A DNA stretch of 64,000 nucleotides from Rhodocyclaceae bacterium (GTDB taxonomy: Bacteria; Pseudomonadota; Gammaproteobacteria; Burkholderiales; Rhodocyclaceae), in NCBI GenBank assembly GCA_030824115.1, contig JAVBYI010000001.1, forward strand, positions 121,503 to 185,502, in the 5' to 3' direction. Both the position numbers and the translations under genes were made by a program. Every line of letters starts with the position of its first letter. The stretch's first letter is position 1. The notes beneath the pieces are model-generated. The model saw only the letters and a list, made by a program, of their open reading frames with translations. It did not search any database and was not told the DNA's origin. Shown in pieces: positions 52,532-61,265 of the stretch.

Positions 52532-54388
52532 TCAATAATGGGCGTCGGCGTCCCACATGTCGGGCGAGAAACGCACCACACGGTTGCGTCCCGTCGACTT
52601 GGCCTGATAGAGCGCCACGTCGGCGAACTTGACCACCTGCCAGAAGGTGTCGGAATCGTTGGGATATTCCGCCACACCGATCGAGATGGTCTTCTGCAAC
52701 ATGGTGCTGGCCAGCGGAATCTTGGTGGCCTCAACGTCGCCGCGGATTTTCTCGGCCACCTTCATGGCGTCGTCGGCATTGGTGTCGAGCAGCACCATCA
52801 GGAATTCCTCACCGCCATAGCGTACAGCCATGTCGGAACTGCGGACATTGCGCTGCAAAAGATCGGCGAGCGTCTTGATGACCTTGTCGCCCGCCTCGTG
52901 GCCATGGGTGTCGTTAACCTGTTTGAAGAAGTCGAGGTCGAGCATCAGCACGGCGAAGGGCGCCTTGCGGCGTTGGCTGCCCGCGACCAGGGTACCGACA
53001 TACTCTTCGAGGAAGCGGCGGTTGTAGAGGCCAGTCATGGCGTCGCGCAATGCACTGTCGCGCAGGTGTTCCATGAGGCGCTTGGCTTCCAGCACCGGGC
53101 CGGCTTCACGCAGATAGACAGCGATGAAGGGCAGTGCCATGGCGGCGAAAGAGGCCTGCTCGGCATTGACGACCAGCTGGACGACGCAACCAGCCGAGCC
53201 GGACTGGATGATCGGCAGGCAGATATGGCTGTCGCCTTCGGCCTCGGGGCGGAACATGGTGCACAGCCCCGGATAACCGACCGCATTGACTTCATGGCCG
53301 GTACGCTTGGCGCGGCAGGCGTTGGCGTCGATGGTGATCTGTGGGTCGCAATAGCGGCAATCGGCGCCGATATTTCCCGAGACATTGATCGGGATGATCT
53401 TGTTCTTGCCGTCCAGCACTTCATAAACGGAGAAACGCCGGATGAAGTACTTGTTCTGCAGCATCTCGATCAGGCGCAGGTAAATCTCCTGCTTGGTCTG
53501 GTCTTCCTCGATGGCCTGCTTGAATTGCGAGGCTTCGACCAGGCTATCCACCATCTCGGTGGTGAGCGTTAGCTGGTTGCGTCCATCGCGTGACTGGTGA
53601 CCGAGCAGTTGGCCGACGCGCGAACGGATCGTGCTGATCTCGCGCTCAAGAAACTCCAGCAGATGATTGATGTTGTCGGCAATATCGCCGACCTCATCCG
53701 TGCTGTGCTGCTGAATCCGCCCGGAAAAATCGCCATCGACGGCACGTGCCGTCACTTGATGCACCGCCTGGGCCGTTTCGCTCAGGGGGTTGAGCATGCG
53801 CCGCAGCAGGATCAGCGAAAGAAATGCCGCAGCGACCACCGCGAGGCTGATCAGCATCACGGCGATGATGCCCTGACCGCGCACCTCGTCGAGCGGAATG
53901 TCGATCATCACCGCGCCTAGCACGGTGCCGGGTGGCACGATATGGCACTGCAGGCAATTGGGCACGCCGTGGTCGTTGGCGACATACGGAATGACGGCAC
54001 GGAAGATAAAGGCATCCTCGGTTTCGACCACCTCGAAACGATCCTTGCCGTTGCTGAGTACCAGATCGACATTGTTCAGCGGGAGGGTTTCCTGGGACAG
54101 GCCGGGGCCGAACTGGTCAATCACTGCCTGACCACGGATGACGCGCACCTGCTGTACGCCGGGCACGGTGGACAGGCGGGAGAGGAACTGCTGGCGTTTG
54201 TCGATCGTGCCATTGATCATGCTTTCCGTCAGGCCGACCTTGACGGTTTCAGCGACAGAAAGTGCATGGCGCTCGGCCGTGTAAAGAGAGAAACGACGGA
54301 AGCTGAAAGCGGACAGTACCGTGAGCACCACGACCAGGAGCGCCATGATGCTGATAAAGAAAACCAGCGTTTTATCCTTTAGTTTCAT
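52532..54388 (-). CDS. Membrane diguanylate cyclase with periplasmic CXXCH motif and cytoplasmic Cys-rich sensor
   Basis: A 618 aa sensor. Membrane helix 1 (about residues 8-28) and helix 2 (173-196) flank a periplasmic domain that contains CLQCH (145-149), the c-type heme attachment motif. HAMP follows (197-250), then a cytoplasmic domain with cysteines at 344, 347, 358, 376, 390 and 401 (CRYC and others), and a C-terminal GGDEF domain with GGEEF (525-529) and an RxxD inhibitory site (RSSD, 516-519), so cyclic-di-GMP synthesis with product inhibition is likely. The cysteine set suggests metal or redox sensing. It is monocistronic, followed by a strong hairpin. Confidence 0.88.
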   Translation of the reverse strand: MKLKDKTLVFFISIMALLVVVLTVLSAFSFRRFSLYTAERHALSVAETVKVGLTESMINGTIDKRQQFLSRLSTVPGVQQVRVIRGQAVIDQFGPGLSQETLPLNNVDLVLSNGKDRFEVVETEDAFIFRAVIPYVANDHGVPNCLQCHIVPPGTVLGAVMIDIPLDEVRGQGIIAVMLISLAVVAAAFLSLILLRRMLNPLSETAQAVHQVTARAVDGDFSGRIQQHSTDEVGDIADNINHLLEFLEREISTIRSRVGQLLGHQSRDGRNQLTLTTEMVDSLVEASQFKQAIEEDQTKQEIYLRLIEMLQNKYFIRRFSVYEVLDGKNKIIPINVSGNIGADCRYCDPQITIDANACRAKRTGHEVNAVGYPGLCTMFRPEAEGDSHICLPIIQSGSAGCVVQLVVNAEQASFAAMALPFIAVYLREAGPVLEAKRLMEHLRDSALRDAMTGLYNRRFLEEYVGTLVAGSQRRKAPFAVLMLDLDFFKQVNDTHGHEAGDKVIKTLADLLQRNVRSSDMAVRYGGEEFLMVLLDTNADDAMKVAEKIRGDVEATKIPLASTMLQKTISIGVAEYPNDSDTFWQVVKFADVALYQAKSTGRNRVVRFSPDMWDADAHY

Positions 54389-54460
54389 CGTCCATCCTCT
54401 TTCCTGAAGCGGCGCATCCTAACAAAACCATGTCAATAAAGGGGCATTACGCACTAAAAA

Positions 54461-55654
54461 TCAGGGCGTATGCCAGCGTGGCAGTAATACCCACAGATGG
54501 CCTCGTTGCTTCATTTTGCCGGCCTGGGTCCCCGCAGCGGCCCCGCTGCCCCAGTAAAAGTCAGCACGCACCGGGCCACGAATCGCGCCGCCCGTGTCCT
54601 GGGCCAGCATCAGACGCTGTAGGGGTTCCTCGCTATTCGGCCGTGTTGTGGCCAACCAGACGGGGGCGCCCAGCGGCGTATGGCGCGGATCGACAGCAAT
54701 CGCGCGCTCCGGCGTTAAGGGGATGCCCAGGGCGCCCGGGGGGCCGTCACCCGTGACTGGCAACTCGCGGAAGAACACCAGGCTCGGGTTGGTGTTGAGC
54801 AGTTCCTGCAGACGGCGCGGATTGGCGGCCGCCCAGGCCTTGATGCCCTGCATCGATGCCTCGTGCGACTTGAGTTCGCCCTGCTCGATCAGCCACCGGC
54901 CGATTGAACGGTAGGGGTGACCGTTCTGGTCGGCATAACCAATGCGCACCCGGCTGCCATCGTCGAGCGCGACCTGCCCCGACCCCTGAATCTGCAGGAA
55001 GAAGAAGTCGATCGGATCGTCCAGCCAGAGCAGTGCCTGCTGGCTGCGCCGCACTTCTTCGGCCGACCATTCGGCGCGGCTGAAATAGGGAACGAGCTTG
55101 CGCCCGTCGAGCTTGCCGCGCAGGCGCATGTGCTTGAGTTCCGGGTAGAGCTCGCCGAGGTCGACGACGATCAGATCTTCCGGGGGGCCGAACACGGGCA
55201 CTGCGTAGGACGGTTGCCGGTTGCGGCTGCCACGCACGATGGGTTCGTAATAGCCGGTCACCATGCCTTCGCGGGAGTCGTCTGGATTGACCAATACCCA
55301 GGGACGGAACTGCGCTTCAAACCAGGCACGCGCCGCCTCAGGTGCCGTCCTGCCAGCGCCGACTTTTTGTGCTGCTTCGCAGGTGGTGAGCCACAGCGGG
55401 CGCTTGGCGAGACTGGCGCATTGCTGGCGGAACAGATCGAGAACGGCGGCGTGGTCGTCGGCTTCCCAGCCGGGCAAGTCCTGCCATTCGGCGGGCTGCA
55501 GCGGCTTGGCGACGGGCTTGGGTTTTTCCGCATCGGCACTGGGGGCGCAGGGCGGGCAGACGGGGTGAGAAGTCGGCGCTGGTGGGACGGCGGCACAACC
55601 ACCCAGCAGCAGCGCGAACAAAAACGCGGGGAGTGTTAAATTGCGATTCATCAT
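54461..55654 (-). CDS. mltA: Membrane-bound lytic murein transglycosylase A
   Basis: MltA cleaves peptidoglycan between MurNAc and GlcNAc, forming 1,6-anhydro ends, on the inner face of the outer membrane. It is about 397 aa. The lipobox is LLGGCAA (Cys near residue 18). The MltA domain contains VTGYYEPIVRGSR, and the C-terminal 3D domain has the catalytic aspartate segment QDTGGAIRGPVRADFYWG. Two repeat copies lie within it: AAVPPAPTS just after the lipidated cysteine and KVGAGRTA further in. Its start is only 17 bases from the divergent ATPase gene. Confidence 0.93.
   Translation of the reverse strand: MMNRNLTLPAFLFALLLGGCAAVPPAPTSHPVCPPCAPSADAEKPKPVAKPLQPAEWQDLPGWEADDHAAVLDLFRQQCASLAKRPLWLTTCEAAQKVGAGRTAPEAARAWFEAQFRPWVLVNPDDSREGMVTGYYEPIVRGSRNRQPSYAVPVFGPPEDLIVVDLGELYPELKHMRLRGKLDGRKLVPYFSRAEWSAEEVRRSQQALLWLDDPIDFFFLQIQGSGQVALDDGSRVRIGYADQNGHPYRSIGRWLIEQGELKSHEASMQGIKAWAAANPRRLQELLNTNPSLVFFRELPVTGDGPPGALGIPLTPERAIAVDPRHTPLGAPVWLATTRPNSEEPLQRLMLAQDTGGAIRGPVRADFYWGSGAAAGTQAGKMKQRGHLWVLLPRWHTP
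55344..55367 (-). repeat. Dispersed 24-base repeat, copy 13 (inside mltA)
   Basis: On the minus strand AAAA followed by GTCGGCGCTGGCAGGACGGC, identical over 24 bases to copies 1 and 7. In mltA it is in sense and read as KVGAGRTA, a different frame from KSALAGR in the other two. Confidence 0.86.
55568..55591 (+). repeat. Dispersed 24-base repeat, copy 14 (start of mltA)
   Basis: AGAA followed by GTCGGCGCTGGTGGGACGGC, one core mismatch. It is antisense to mltA and read as AAVPPAPTS directly after the lipobox cysteine, only 200 bases from copy 13 and in opposite orientation to it. Confidence 0.83.
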
Positions 55655-55671
55655 CACCCGGAGCTTACCCG

Positions 55672-56517
55672 ATGCACGGACTGGAATCATTGCTCGCGCG
55701 TTTTGAAACGCTGTTGGCGCGCGCAGAATCGCTGTTGCCGGCACCGCCGCCCGCACTCGACTGGAACGCCATTGCCTTCCGCTGGCGCGGTCGATTGGAG
55801 CCGGTACGCCACCCGCACAAGATCCGCCTGGAGGATTTGCAAGGCATCGATCAACAAAAAACCGCCATCGAACGCAACACGCGTCAATTCGTCAGCGGCA
55901 AGCCGGCCAATAATGTACTGCTGACCGGCGCGCGTGGCACGGGTAAATCCTCGCTGATCAAGGGCGTGCTGGCGAAATTTGCCAAGCGTGGCTTGCGCCT
56001 GATCGAGGTAGACCGCAACGACCTCGTCAACCTGCCGGAGATCATCGACCTCATCGCCGGTCGGCCGGAACGCTTCATTGTCTTCTGCGACGATCTCTCC
56101 TTCGAAGCCTCCGAACCGGGCTACAAGGCGCTCAAGAGCGCATTGGACGGCTCGATTGCCGGGACGCCGGAAAACCTGCTGATCTACGCCACCTCGAATC
56201 GGCGCCACCTGATGCCGGAGCGCTTTGCCGAAAACCGCGAGACTGTGCATGGCGACGACGGTGAAATCCATCCGGGCGAAACCACCGAGGAGAAAATTTC
56301 GCTTTCGGAACGCTTCGGCCTGTGGCTGTCGTTCTACCCGTTCAGCCAGGAGGACTACCTCGACATCTGCATCCATTGGCTGCATCAGTTGGGTGTGGAC
56401 GAAAAATCGGCGCTGACCGCACGGCAGGATGCGCTGCAATGGGCCTTGCAGCGCGGCAGTCGTTCGGGCCGCGTCGCCTGGCAGTTTGCGCGTGACTTTG
56501 CCGGGCGGCAAAAGTGA
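55672..56517 (+). CDS. AAA-type ATPase of the DUF815 family
   Basis: A 281 aa DUF815 (COG2607) ATPase. The Walker A motif is LLTGARGTGKSSLIKG (about residues 83-98), the Walker B-like segment IVFCDDLSFE lies near 140, and ATSNRRHLMPE resembles sensor 1 of AAA proteins. The function is not established. It is broadly conserved in this position upstream of mutT, yacG, zapD and coaE. ATG 55672 with CGGAG upstream is preferred over an unconserved in-frame upstream start. Its stop overlaps the next gene's GTG. Confidence 0.88.
   Translation: MHGLESLLARFETLLARAESLLPAPPPALDWNAIAFRWRGRLEPVRHPHKIRLEDLQGIDQQKTAIERNTRQFVSGKPANNVLLTGARGTGKSSLIKGVLAKFAKRGLRLIEVDRNDLVNLPEIIDLIAGRPERFIVFCDDLSFEASEPGYKALKSALDGSIAGTPENLLIYATSNRRHLMPERFAENRETVHGDDGEIHPGETTEEKISLSERFGLWLSFYPFSQEDYLDICIHWLHQLGVDEKSALTARQDALQWALQRGSRSGRVAWQFARDFAGRQK
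56402..56425 (+). repeat. Weak 24-base repeat match, copy 15 (inside the DUF815 gene)
   Basis: AAAA followed by ATCGGCGCTGACCGCACGGC, four core mismatches. It encodes EKSALTAR, similar to the KSALAGR reading. It is either an eroded copy or chance. Confidence 0.35.
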
Positions 56518-57446
56518 AGATTACTGAAGTCGCAGCTGCCGTCATCTTGCGGCCAGACGGCAGTTTCCTGCTCGGCCAGCGCGCCGCCGATACCTTCTAT
56601 CCCGGCTACTGGGAATTTCCCGGCGGCAAGGTCGAGCCGGGAGAAACACCGTATCAGGCGCTTTGTCGCGAACTGCATGAAGAGCTGGAGATCGAGGTGC
56701 TCACCGCCAGCCCGTGGATCGTCCGCGAACATGTCTATGAACATGCCCATGTGCGCCTGCACTTTTTCAGGGTAACGCAGTGGCAAGGCGAACTGCGCGA
56801 CCATGTGCATGCTGCGCTGGCGTGGCAGGAAGTTGCTGCGCTGACCGTAGCGCCAATGCTGCCGGCCAATGCGCCGGTGCTCGCCGCGCTGCAGTTGCCG
56901 CCCGTGTATGGCATCAGCCATGCTTGGCAGATCGGCATCGCCGCGCAACTGGCCGCACTCGATCAAGCGCTGGCCAACGGCCTGAAGCTGGTGCAGCTGC
57001 GCGAAGGCAGCCTGCCGGAAGGCCAACGCGAATCCTTCGTTTCGGCAGCCGTGCCGCGCTGCCAGCAACAGGGCGCACGCGTCCTCGTCAATGGCGATGC
57101 GCAACTGGCACGCGCCTGTGGTGCGGATGGCCTGCACCTACCGGCACAGCAGTTGCTGGCACTGGATCGGCGCCCGCCCTTCCCGCTGGTGGCCGCCTCC
57201 TGCCATGATCGTCATGAACTGGAACACGCCGCCCGCATCGGCTGCGACTTCGCCGTGCTCGGGCCGGTCCAGCAAACGGCCAGTCATCCGGGGCAGCCCG
57301 GCATGGGCTGGCCTGCTTTCAGTGAACAAGTGGGTGGCCTGCCGCTGCCGGTCTTTGCCATCGGCGGGCTGGGCAAAGCCGATATCGCGTCAGCCTGCGC
57401 AGCGGGCGCGCACGGCATTGCCGCTATTCGGGGCGCGTGGGACTGA
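56514..57446 (+). CDS. mutT: MutT-type Nudix hydrolase fused to a thiamine-phosphate-synthase-like domain
   Basis: A 310 aa fusion. Residues 1-130 are a MutT-type Nudix domain with the Nudix box [20 protein letters not shown] followed by ELEIE, expected to remove 8-oxo-dGTP. Residues 135-310 are a ThiE/TenI-type barrel ([43 protein letters not shown]). The T-x-T-K phosphate-site segment of true ThiE is replaced by TASHPG, so thiamine phosphate synthase activity is doubtful. The GTG start overlaps the DUF815 stop. Its end overlaps the convergent yacG by 23 bases. This fusion is known from other Beta- and Gammaproteobacteria. Confidence 0.9.
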   Translation: MKITEVAAAVILRPDGSFLLGQRAADTFYPGYWEFPGGKVEPGETPYQALCRELHEELEIEVLTASPWIVREHVYEHAHVRLHFFRVTQWQGELRDHVHAALAWQEVAALTVAPMLPANAPVLAALQLPPVYGISHAWQIGIAAQLAALDQALANGLKLVQLREGSLPEGQRESFVSAAVPRCQQQGARVLVNGDAQLARACGADGLHLPAQQLLALDRRPPFPLVAASCHDRHELEHAARIGCDFAVLGPVQQTASHPGQPGMGWPAFSEQVGGLPLPVFAIGGLGKADIASACAAGAHGIAAIRGAWD

Positions 57447-57627
57447 TGTCGGGCAGATCGAAGTCGTCGCTGGGGATTTCGCCGGGCACACGGTAGCTGT
57501 CGCTGGCCCAGGCACCCAGATCGATTTTCCGGCAACGCTCGGAACAAAAAGGCCGGAAAGGACTTTGCGGGCCCCAAGTGACTTCATGCCCGCAGGTCGG
57601 GCAGGCAACAATCTTCGAACTGGTCAC
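57424..57627 (-). CDS. yacG: DNA gyrase inhibitor YacG
   Basis: YacG is a small zinc protein that binds gyrase B and inhibits its activity. It is 67 aa. The zinc ligands are CPTCGHEV and [17 protein letters not shown] 57627 overlaps the zapD stop (GTGA); a TTG nine bases upstream is less likely. It follows coaE and zapD in the conserved order. Confidence 0.92.
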   Translation of the reverse strand: MTSSKIVACPTCGHEVTWGPQSPFRPFCSERCRKIDLGAWASDSYRVPGEIPSDDFDLPDISPTRPE

Positions 57628-58379
57628 AGATTGCAATAAGTCAGTTCGAACGTGACATCGATCTCTGCCTGCTTCGGACGCATGTCAGTATCGGGGACGG
57701 TAAAGCGCACATTGAGCGCGTACTTGTTGGCGCTGATTTCCGGTACGGCGGCGATACCGCGCGGCAGGCGCAGGCGGATCAGTTGGGCGGTGCGGCCCGA
57801 AAGCATTTGCTGGAAAGCGCCGCCCGTGGCGACTTGGCATTCGGCATGGCCGGAAGAACGCAACAGGCGCAGCACAATGGCCAGCCCCATATTCAACGGC
57901 AGCAGCGGATTGACCCAGGCCGCCAGTTCGGCTTGGCGCTGGGCCGGGTCGCGGTTGAGCCAGAAATGGTAGGAAGGCAGATCGAACTCGCAGACGCCGC
58001 CGGGAATCCCCGCACGGTTGCGAATGCCCATCAGCCAATCGTTCTCGCGCAGGTATTGGCCAGTCTTGCCCTGCATTGCCAGCAAGGCGGTGGAGGCTTG
58101 TTCGATTTCGTAAAGCGCGCTGTCGAGGGCTTCCTCGGAAATATCCGGGTTGTTGCGGAACGAGAGCAGGATCTGGCGCTGACGTTCAAGTTCCTGCACC
58201 AGGTCGAACTTAAGGTCGGCGCGCCCCGCTACCTCAAGGATTTCAAACAGGGTGACCAGGGCGACATGGTGTTCGCGTGGCCCGTCCGAATCGGCGAAAT
58301 GACGCACTTTGGCGAACAAATCCTCAAGTCGCAACAGGGTGCGGATGCGCTCATTGAGGGGGTAGTCGTAAGTGATCAC
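57624..58379 (-). CDS. zapD: Cell division protein ZapD
   Basis: ZapD crosslinks FtsZ filaments at the Z ring. It is 251 aa from GTG 58379, giving the normal N terminus [21 protein letters not shown]; a TTG at 58391 would add four residues. Family segments include [23 protein letters not shown] and [19 protein letters not shown]. It lies 81 bases after coaE. Confidence 0.93.
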   Translation of the reverse strand: MITYDYPLNERIRTLLRLEDLFAKVRHFADSDGPREHHVALVTLFEILEVAGRADLKFDLVQELERQRQILLSFRNNPDISEEALDSALYEIEQASTALLAMQGKTGQYLRENDWLMGIRNRAGIPGGVCEFDLPSYHFWLNRDPAQRQAELAAWVNPLLPLNMGLAIVLRLLRSSGHAECQVATGGAFQQMLSGRTAQLIRLRLPRGIAAVPEISANKYALNVRFTVPDTDMRPKQAEIDVTFELTYCNL

Positions 58380-58460
58380 GCGTCGGTCCAAGGGCTGGTG
58401 TCGCGGATTTTCCCTGAAATGGGGCGCAAGCTCAACCGCGAACTTGGCTGTAAAGCCCCC

Positions 58461-59093
58461 CTATTCATTGGCTTCAACTTGCGGGCGGGCGGCCAGCACC
58501 ACGTATTTGTCATGCAGGGCAGCGACGGCGCTATCCAGTGCGGCCAGTCCATCGTCATTGCACACGACATCATCGGCAGCCGCGAGACGTTGCTGGCGTG
58601 ACGCCTGTGCCGCCAGGATTGCTTCGATTTCTGCGTGCGTCAGCCCGCTACGCGCCATCACCCGGGCAATCTGCAACTCGGGCGGGCAATCAACGACCAG
58701 TGTGCGATTAATTTGATTGCGGTAGGCACCCGTTTCGACGAGCAAGGGAACGACCAGGATGCCATAGGAAATATCGGCGCTGGCGAGACGGCCCAGTTGT
58801 ACTGCAACTTCGGCGCGGATCATGGGATGGAGGATGGCCTCAAGTCGCGCGCGCGCGGCGGGATCGGCAAAGACCATGCGCCGCAGCGCGGCCCGGTCGA
58901 GCGCGCCCTCCTGGGTCATGATCGCGGCACTAAAGTCTGCCTGCAGTGCCGGCAGTGCTGCGCCGCCCGGGACGGTCAAGGCATGGGCGATCACATCGGT
59001 ATCGACAATCGCCGCGCCATGACGCGCAAACCGCTCGGCCACGGCCGACTTGCCGCTGCCGATACCGCCGGTCAGCCCCAGCACCCAGACCAT
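58461..59093 (-). CDS. coaE: Dephospho-CoA kinase
   Basis: CoaE phosphorylates dephospho-CoA in the last step of coenzyme A synthesis. It is 210 aa. The P-loop is GLTGGIGSGKSAVAE (about residues 6-20), followed by VDTDVIAHALT and the lid-region arginine segment. The stretch GRLASADISYG is encoded by an antisense repeat copy. pilD, often found upstream of coaE, is absent; a SPOR protein and trpB occupy that side. Confidence 0.95.
   Translation of the reverse strand: MVWVLGLTGGIGSGKSAVAERFARHGAAIVDTDVIAHALTVPGGAALPALQADFSAAIMTQEGALDRAALRRMVFADPAARARLEAILHPMIRAEVAVQLGRLASADISYGILVVPLLVETGAYRNQINRTLVVDCPPELQIARVMARSGLTHAEIEAILAAQASRQQRLAAADDVVCNDDGLAALDSAVAALHDKYVVLAARPQVEANE
58769..58792 (+). 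repeat. Dispersed 24-base repeat, copy 16 (inside coaE)
   Basis: AAAT followed by ATCGGCGCTGGCGAGACGGC, two core mismatches. It is antisense to coaE and read as RLASADIS, nearly the same peptide as in lnt. Confidence 0.75.
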
Positions 59094-59107
59094 GCGCTGT
59101 TAAGCGG

Positions 59108-59746
59108 TCAAGGGGCGCAGTCTTGCGTGACGGCGCCGGGCAGCGCTGTACTCAAGCCGGGCAGGGTGGCGGCCAACTGGTCGGCCGGGGCGCGCAATTC
59201 GACGACGAATTTGTCGGATGGCATGTCGCGCTGGACGATCTTTGCCGAACGTACGCCCTTGGCGATCAAGCCTTGCAGGAACGCTTGCGCCCGTTGCGGC
59301 TCGCGGAACTGTCCGAGCGAGACGGCAAAGCTGCCGGCTACCGTGCCCGGGACAATTTCGCTTTCGGTCACGCCGAACAGGCGCAGCTCCATCTTTTTCT
59401 TTTCGGCCAGCGCGCTGCTCGGCAGGTCGATGATGGCGACCCAGTGCATGGGCGCGGCGGCCAGCGGCAGCGTTTGTGTCTCCCAGCCACCGCGTACATG
59501 GACGGCATCGGTGAGGCTTTTCGCCTCATCTGCCAACAGACCCTCGATACGCTTGCAGGCGATCGCGGGCTTGTCAGCGACCACCGCAACGGGCGTCGAA
59601 TCGCTGACGATGCGCAACTTTTCCGGCGTGATCTGGCGCGACAGCCGTTCCGGCTCACGGCCGGCTTCCTGCGGCCCGATATAGCCTTGCGCCCAGATAT
59701 ACAGCAACAGGTTGGCGAGCAGCAGGAGCCAGAATGTGATGCGCAT
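59108..59746 (-). CDS. Membrane-anchored SPOR-domain protein
   Basis: A 212 aa protein with a single N-terminal membrane helix (MRITFWLLLLANLLLYIWAQGY) and a periplasmic remainder. The C-terminal half resembles a SPOR domain (PGTVAGSFAVSLGQFREPQRAQAFLQGL, then VELRAPADQLA), and an upstream part carries one cysteine in IACKRIEGLL. Peptidoglycan binding at the division site is inferred. It starts eight bases after trpB and ends 14 bases before coaE, so it belongs to a trpB-SPOR-coaE-zapD-yacG transcript. Confidence 0.8.
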   Translation of the reverse strand: MRITFWLLLLANLLLYIWAQGYIGPQEAGREPERLSRQITPEKLRIVSDSTPVAVVADKPAIACKRIEGLLADEAKSLTDAVHVRGGWETQTLPLAAAPMHWVAIIDLPSSALAEKKKMELRLFGVTESEIVPGTVAGSFAVSLGQFREPQRAQAFLQGLIAKGVRSAKIVQRDMPSDKFVVELRAPADQLAATLPGLSTALPGAVTQDCAP

Positions 59747-59753
59747 GCAGAGA

Positions 59754-61118
59754 TCAGCCTACCTTGGGTAAATGGGCGATCGATGCCTTGATGGCCTCGT
59801 CGGGATACGCGAAGTCTTCCAGCTTGCCGCCCAGATAGCTTTCATACGAGGACATGTCGAAGTGGCCGTGACCGGACAGGTTGAAGAACAGTGTCTTCGG
59901 CTCGCCGCTGGCCTTGCAGCGCAGGGCTTCGTCGATGCAGGCGCGGATGCCGTGGCAGGATTCCGGTGCCGGGATGATGCCTTCGGCGCGGGCAAACATC
60001 ACGCCGGCTTCAAAGGTCGCCACCTGCGGTACCGCCACTGCCTCGATCAGCTTCTCGTGATAGAGCTGCGACACCAGCGGCGAGGCGCCGTGATAGCGCA
60101 GGCCGCCGGCGTGGATACCGGGCGGCATGAAGTCGTGGCCGAGGGTGTACATCTGCATCAGCGGCGTGAAACCCGTCGCGTCGCCGTAGTCGTAGGCATA
60201 CACGCCCTTGGTCAGGGTCGGGCAGGAGGCCGGCTCAACGGCGACATGGCGGATCTTTTGCGCACGCTTGTCGCCCGCCGCCGCATCGCCGAGGAAGGGA
60301 AAGCAGGCGCCGCCGAAGTTGGAACCGCCGCCGCAGGGCGCGAAGATCATGTCCGGGTATTCGCCGATCTTCTCGAACTGTTTCTTGGCTTCGAGGCCGA
60401 CCACGGTCTGGTGCAGGATCACGTGGTTCAGCACCGAACCCAGTGCGTATTTGCTGCCCGGGGTGTTGACCACTTCTTCGACTGCTTCGGAAATCGCGAT
60501 GCCGAGACTGCCCTGGTTGTTCGGGTCCTTGGCCAGGAGGTCGCGCCCGGTCTGGGTCAGGTTGGTCGGGCTGGCCAGCACTTCGCCGCCCCAGGTCTGC
60601 ATCATCAGGCGCCGATAAGGCTTTTGGTCGTAACTGACCTTGACCATGTAAATGCGTACCGGCAGGCCGAACATCTGGCCGGCGAAGGACAATGAGGAAC
60701 CCCACTGACCGGCGCCGGTTTCGGTCACCAGCCGCTTGGTGCCGGCGATCTTGTTCAGGTAGGCCTGCGGCACGGCCGAGTTCGGCTTGTGCGAGCCGGC
60801 CGGCGAGACACCTTCGTACTTGTAGAAAATCTTGGCCGGGGTGCCCAGCATCTGCTCCAGGCGCTCGGCACGGCACAAGGGGCTCGGACGCCACAGGGCG
60901 TACACCTTGCGCACTTCATCGGGAATCGGAATCCAGCGCTCGGTCGACATTTCCTGTTCCAGCACCGGGCCCGGGAAGATCGCCAACATCTGTTCCGGGC
61001 CAACCGGCTTGCCGTCCGGGCCGAGCGGCGGTGCCGGCGGATTGTTCAGATCGGCGGCGATGTTGTACCAGTGCGTTGGAATTTCCGATTCGTCGAGAAT
61101 GATGCGCGTCTGAGCCAT
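59754..61118 (-). CDS. trpB2: Tryptophan synthase beta chain, TrpB2 type
   Basis: A 454 aa PLP enzyme of the TrpB2 subfamily, longer than canonical TrpB (about 400 aa). The PLP lysine is in GSHKPNSAV, the phosphate-binding glycines in APCGGGSNFGG, and the C terminus contains LSGHGHFDMSSYE. TrpB2 proteins make tryptophan from indole and serine or phosphoserine and usually act without TrpA, which is not nearby. ATG 61118 follows a strong GGGAGG. A long in-frame upstream extension is not conserved and crosses the promoter. Confidence 0.93.
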   Translation of the reverse strand: MAQTRIILDESEIPTHWYNIAADLNNPPAPPLGPDGKPVGPEQMLAIFPGPVLEQEMSTERWIPIPDEVRKVYALWRPSPLCRAERLEQMLGTPAKIFYKYEGVSPAGSHKPNSAVPQAYLNKIAGTKRLVTETGAGQWGSSLSFAGQMFGLPVRIYMVKVSYDQKPYRRLMMQTWGGEVLASPTNLTQTGRDLLAKDPNNQGSLGIAISEAVEEVVNTPGSKYALGSVLNHVILHQTVVGLEAKKQFEKIGEYPDMIFAPCGGGSNFGGACFPFLGDAAAGDKRAQKIRHVAVEPASCPTLTKGVYAYDYGDATGFTPLMQMYTLGHDFMPPGIHAGGLRYHGASPLVSQLYHEKLIEAVAVPQVATFEAGVMFARAEGIIPAPESCHGIRACIDEALRCKASGEPKTLFFNLSGHGHFDMSSYESYLGGKLEDFAYPDEAIKASIAHLPKVG

Positions 61119-61155
61119 GTTTCCCTCCCGGGGATTATTTTTGGAAAAAACCGCA

Positions 61156-61183
61156 ACCATACTGCAACGGCGCTGGCGGTCAA
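61156..61183 (-). promoter_or_regulatory. Probable promoter of the trpB2 operon
   Basis: On the minus strand TTGACC (61183-61178), a 16-base spacer and TATGGT (61161-61156) lie 38 bases before the trpB2 start. The spacer contains a partial match to the dispersed repeat (CGGCGCTGGCGGT on the plus strand). Confidence 0.5.
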
Positions 61184-61198
61184 GCGGGTGTGATTGAA

Positions 61199-61216
61199 GG
61201 CATACACGGGTATGCC
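61199..61216. promoter_or_regulatory. Inverted repeat between trpB2 and the twin-CX3C gene
   Basis: GGCATAC, loop ACGG, GTATGCC: a perfect 7-base inverted repeat 16 bases upstream of the trpB2 -35 box and 50 bases before the divergent gene. It could be an operator for one or both genes. Confidence 0.35.
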
Positions 61217-61265
61217 AAAGTCGGTTACTCTGCGTGCCAGTCAAATTCTCCGCGAAAGCCCGGCC

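Noticed and set aside
61168..61186. CGGCGCTGGCGGTCAAGC upstream of trpB2 as a further repeat copy
   Set aside because: Only the middle 12-13 bases match and the flanks diverge; noted under the promoter but not counted as a copy.
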